Source: Chloroflexota bacterium (GTDB lineage: Bacteria; Chloroflexota; Limnocylindria; Limnocylindrales; CSP1-4). Taken from it: a stretch of 6,593 nucleotides of DNA. Below, piece after piece: positions 6,188-6,593 of the stretch; the stretch's first letter is position 1; every line of letters starts with the position of its first letter. Both the position numbers and the translations under genes were made by a program. Location of the stretch: the NCBI GenBank assembly GCA_013695505.1, contig JACDAH010000184.1, positions 1 to 6,593 of the forward strand, written 5' to 3'. The notes beneath the pieces were generated by a model that worked only from the letters and a program-made list of their open reading frames with translations, searched no databases and was not told the origin of the DNA.

Positions 6188-6341
6188 CGAGACCCGCAAC
6201 CGATCCCGCGCCGCCCATACGGGCCCGGGACGTCGGTCCCACGGGACTTCGCAGGGGCACACCAGCGACGGGGGGTTTTCGGCCCCCGACCCATCAGGTT
6301 CGACGCCGGCACCAGATGCCGCGTCAGAGGAGGAATGCACG
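6188..6341 (+). promoter_or_regulatory. long structured groES 5' leader
   Basis: About 170 bases separate the predicted transcription start from the groES start codon. Three hairpins can be drawn. The first is GGGAC/GTCCC at 6227-6240 with a four-base loop, where a second GGGAC at 6243-6247 could compete for the same partner. The second is a G-run/C-run stem at 6269-6288 with C-G closure, extendable to 6267-6290 across one mismatch. The third is GACG plus CGGCA pairing with TGCCG plus CGTC at 6302-6325, with one bulged C and a five-base loop. None is followed by a T-run. The third ends exactly where the Shine-Dalgarno AGAGGAGGA (6326-6334) begins. A role in mRNA stability or translation control is inference. 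Confidence 0.5.
6326..6334 (+). promoter_or_regulatory. strong groES Shine-Dalgarno that fixes a TTG start
   Basis: AGAGGAGGA at 6326-6334 is an almost ideal ribosome binding site. It is 7 bases from the TTG at 6342, which is in frame with the whole GroES reading. A nearby ATG at 6335 follows the site immediately and is out of frame with GroES, so it is not the start. Confidence 0.85.
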
Positions 6342-6593
6342 TTGGCCACCGCCACCGCTTCCGCGACGAAGCTTCGCCCGCTCGGCGACCGAGTCGTGAT
6401 CCAGCCGACCGCTCGTGAGGAAATGACCAAGAGCGGCATCGTCCTTCCCGATACTGCCAAGGAGAAGCCCCAGAAGGGCACGATCCTGGCCGTCGGGCCG
6501 GGCCGAACGCTCGACGACGGCAAGCGCGAGACGATCGACGTCAAGAAGGGCGACTCCGTCCTGTACGCGAAATACGCCGGGACCGAGTTCAAG
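6342..6593 (+). CDS. groES: co-chaperonin GroES (10 kDa), 3' end beyond the window
   Basis: GroES forms the heptameric lid of the GroEL chaperonin and is required for ATP-driven protein folding in the cytoplasm. The window holds the first 84 codons. After a short Ala/Thr-rich leader (residues 1-9), [13 protein letters not shown] (10-22) gives the first beta strand; [19 protein letters not shown] (28-46) is the mobile loop that docks on GroEL, followed by TILAVGPG (47-54) and [18 protein letters not shown] (67-84). Family proteins are usually about 95-100 residues, so roughly 12-20 codons are missing beyond position 6593. The start is TTG, chosen for the strong ribosome binding site and the frame. 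Upstream lie a sigma70-type promoter and a CIRCE element, so HrcA heat-shock control is expected. groEL probably follows downstream, outside this window. Confidence 0.96.
   Translation, partial: MATATASATKLRPLGDRVVIQPTAREEMTKSGIVLPDTAKEKPQKGTILAVGPGRTLDDGKRETIDVKKGDSVLYAKYAGTEFK

Noticed and set aside
6335..6337. ATG as the groES start
   Set aside because: It follows the Shine-Dalgarno immediately and is out of frame with the GroES protein; the TTG at 6342 has correct spacing and frame.

Overview
This is a GC-rich bacterial chromosomal segment, by eye roughly two thirds or more G+C with strongly G/C third codon positions. It carries four complete protein genes and the start of a fifth. The combination of an unusual MetRS, an ECF-type S component, a metallo-dependent TatD nuclease and a CIRCE-controlled groES would suit a high-GC member of Chloroflexota (for example a Limnocylindria-like lineage). 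That placement is inference from protein style and gene content, not a database result.

Layout from left to right: (1) positions 1-191, a leader-like stretch before metG that may hold the last codons of an upstream gene, a short palindrome and a perfect 13-bp tandem duplication. (2) 192-1838 (+), methionyl-tRNA synthetase, with strikingly diverged class I signature motifs. (3) 1865-4405 (-), a membrane-anchored PAS-GGDEF-EAL cyclic-di-GMP protein that converges on metG with only 26 bp between the stop codons. (4) 4431-5012 (-), a six-helix membrane protein resembling the substrate-binding S component of an ECF transporter. It lies 25 bp upstream of the c-di-GMP gene on the same strand, so the two probably form one operon. 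(5) 5013-5230, a divergent intergenic region. (6) 5231-6049 (+), TatD-family metal-dependent hydrolase. (7) 6050-6341, the groES control region: a sigma70-type promoter, a CIRCE operator and a hairpin-rich leader of about 170 nt. (8) 6342 to the window end (+), the first 84 codons of groES from a TTG start with a strong Shine-Dalgarno.

Most of the content is housekeeping: tRNA charging, a DNA-processing hydrolase and the chaperonin. metG and tatD are neighbours in many bacteria. Here they stay on the same strand and in the same order, but the oppositely oriented S-component/c-di-GMP pair sits between them, which looks like an insertion into a conserved pair. The points most worth a second look are the MetRS active-site motif (GVHT instead of HIGH), the pairing of a lone S component with a c-di-GMP enzyme, the unusual C-terminal tail of that enzyme, and the structured groES leader whose last hairpin abuts the ribosome binding site. 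No CRISPR array, insertion sequence, tRNA, rRNA or phage gene was seen.
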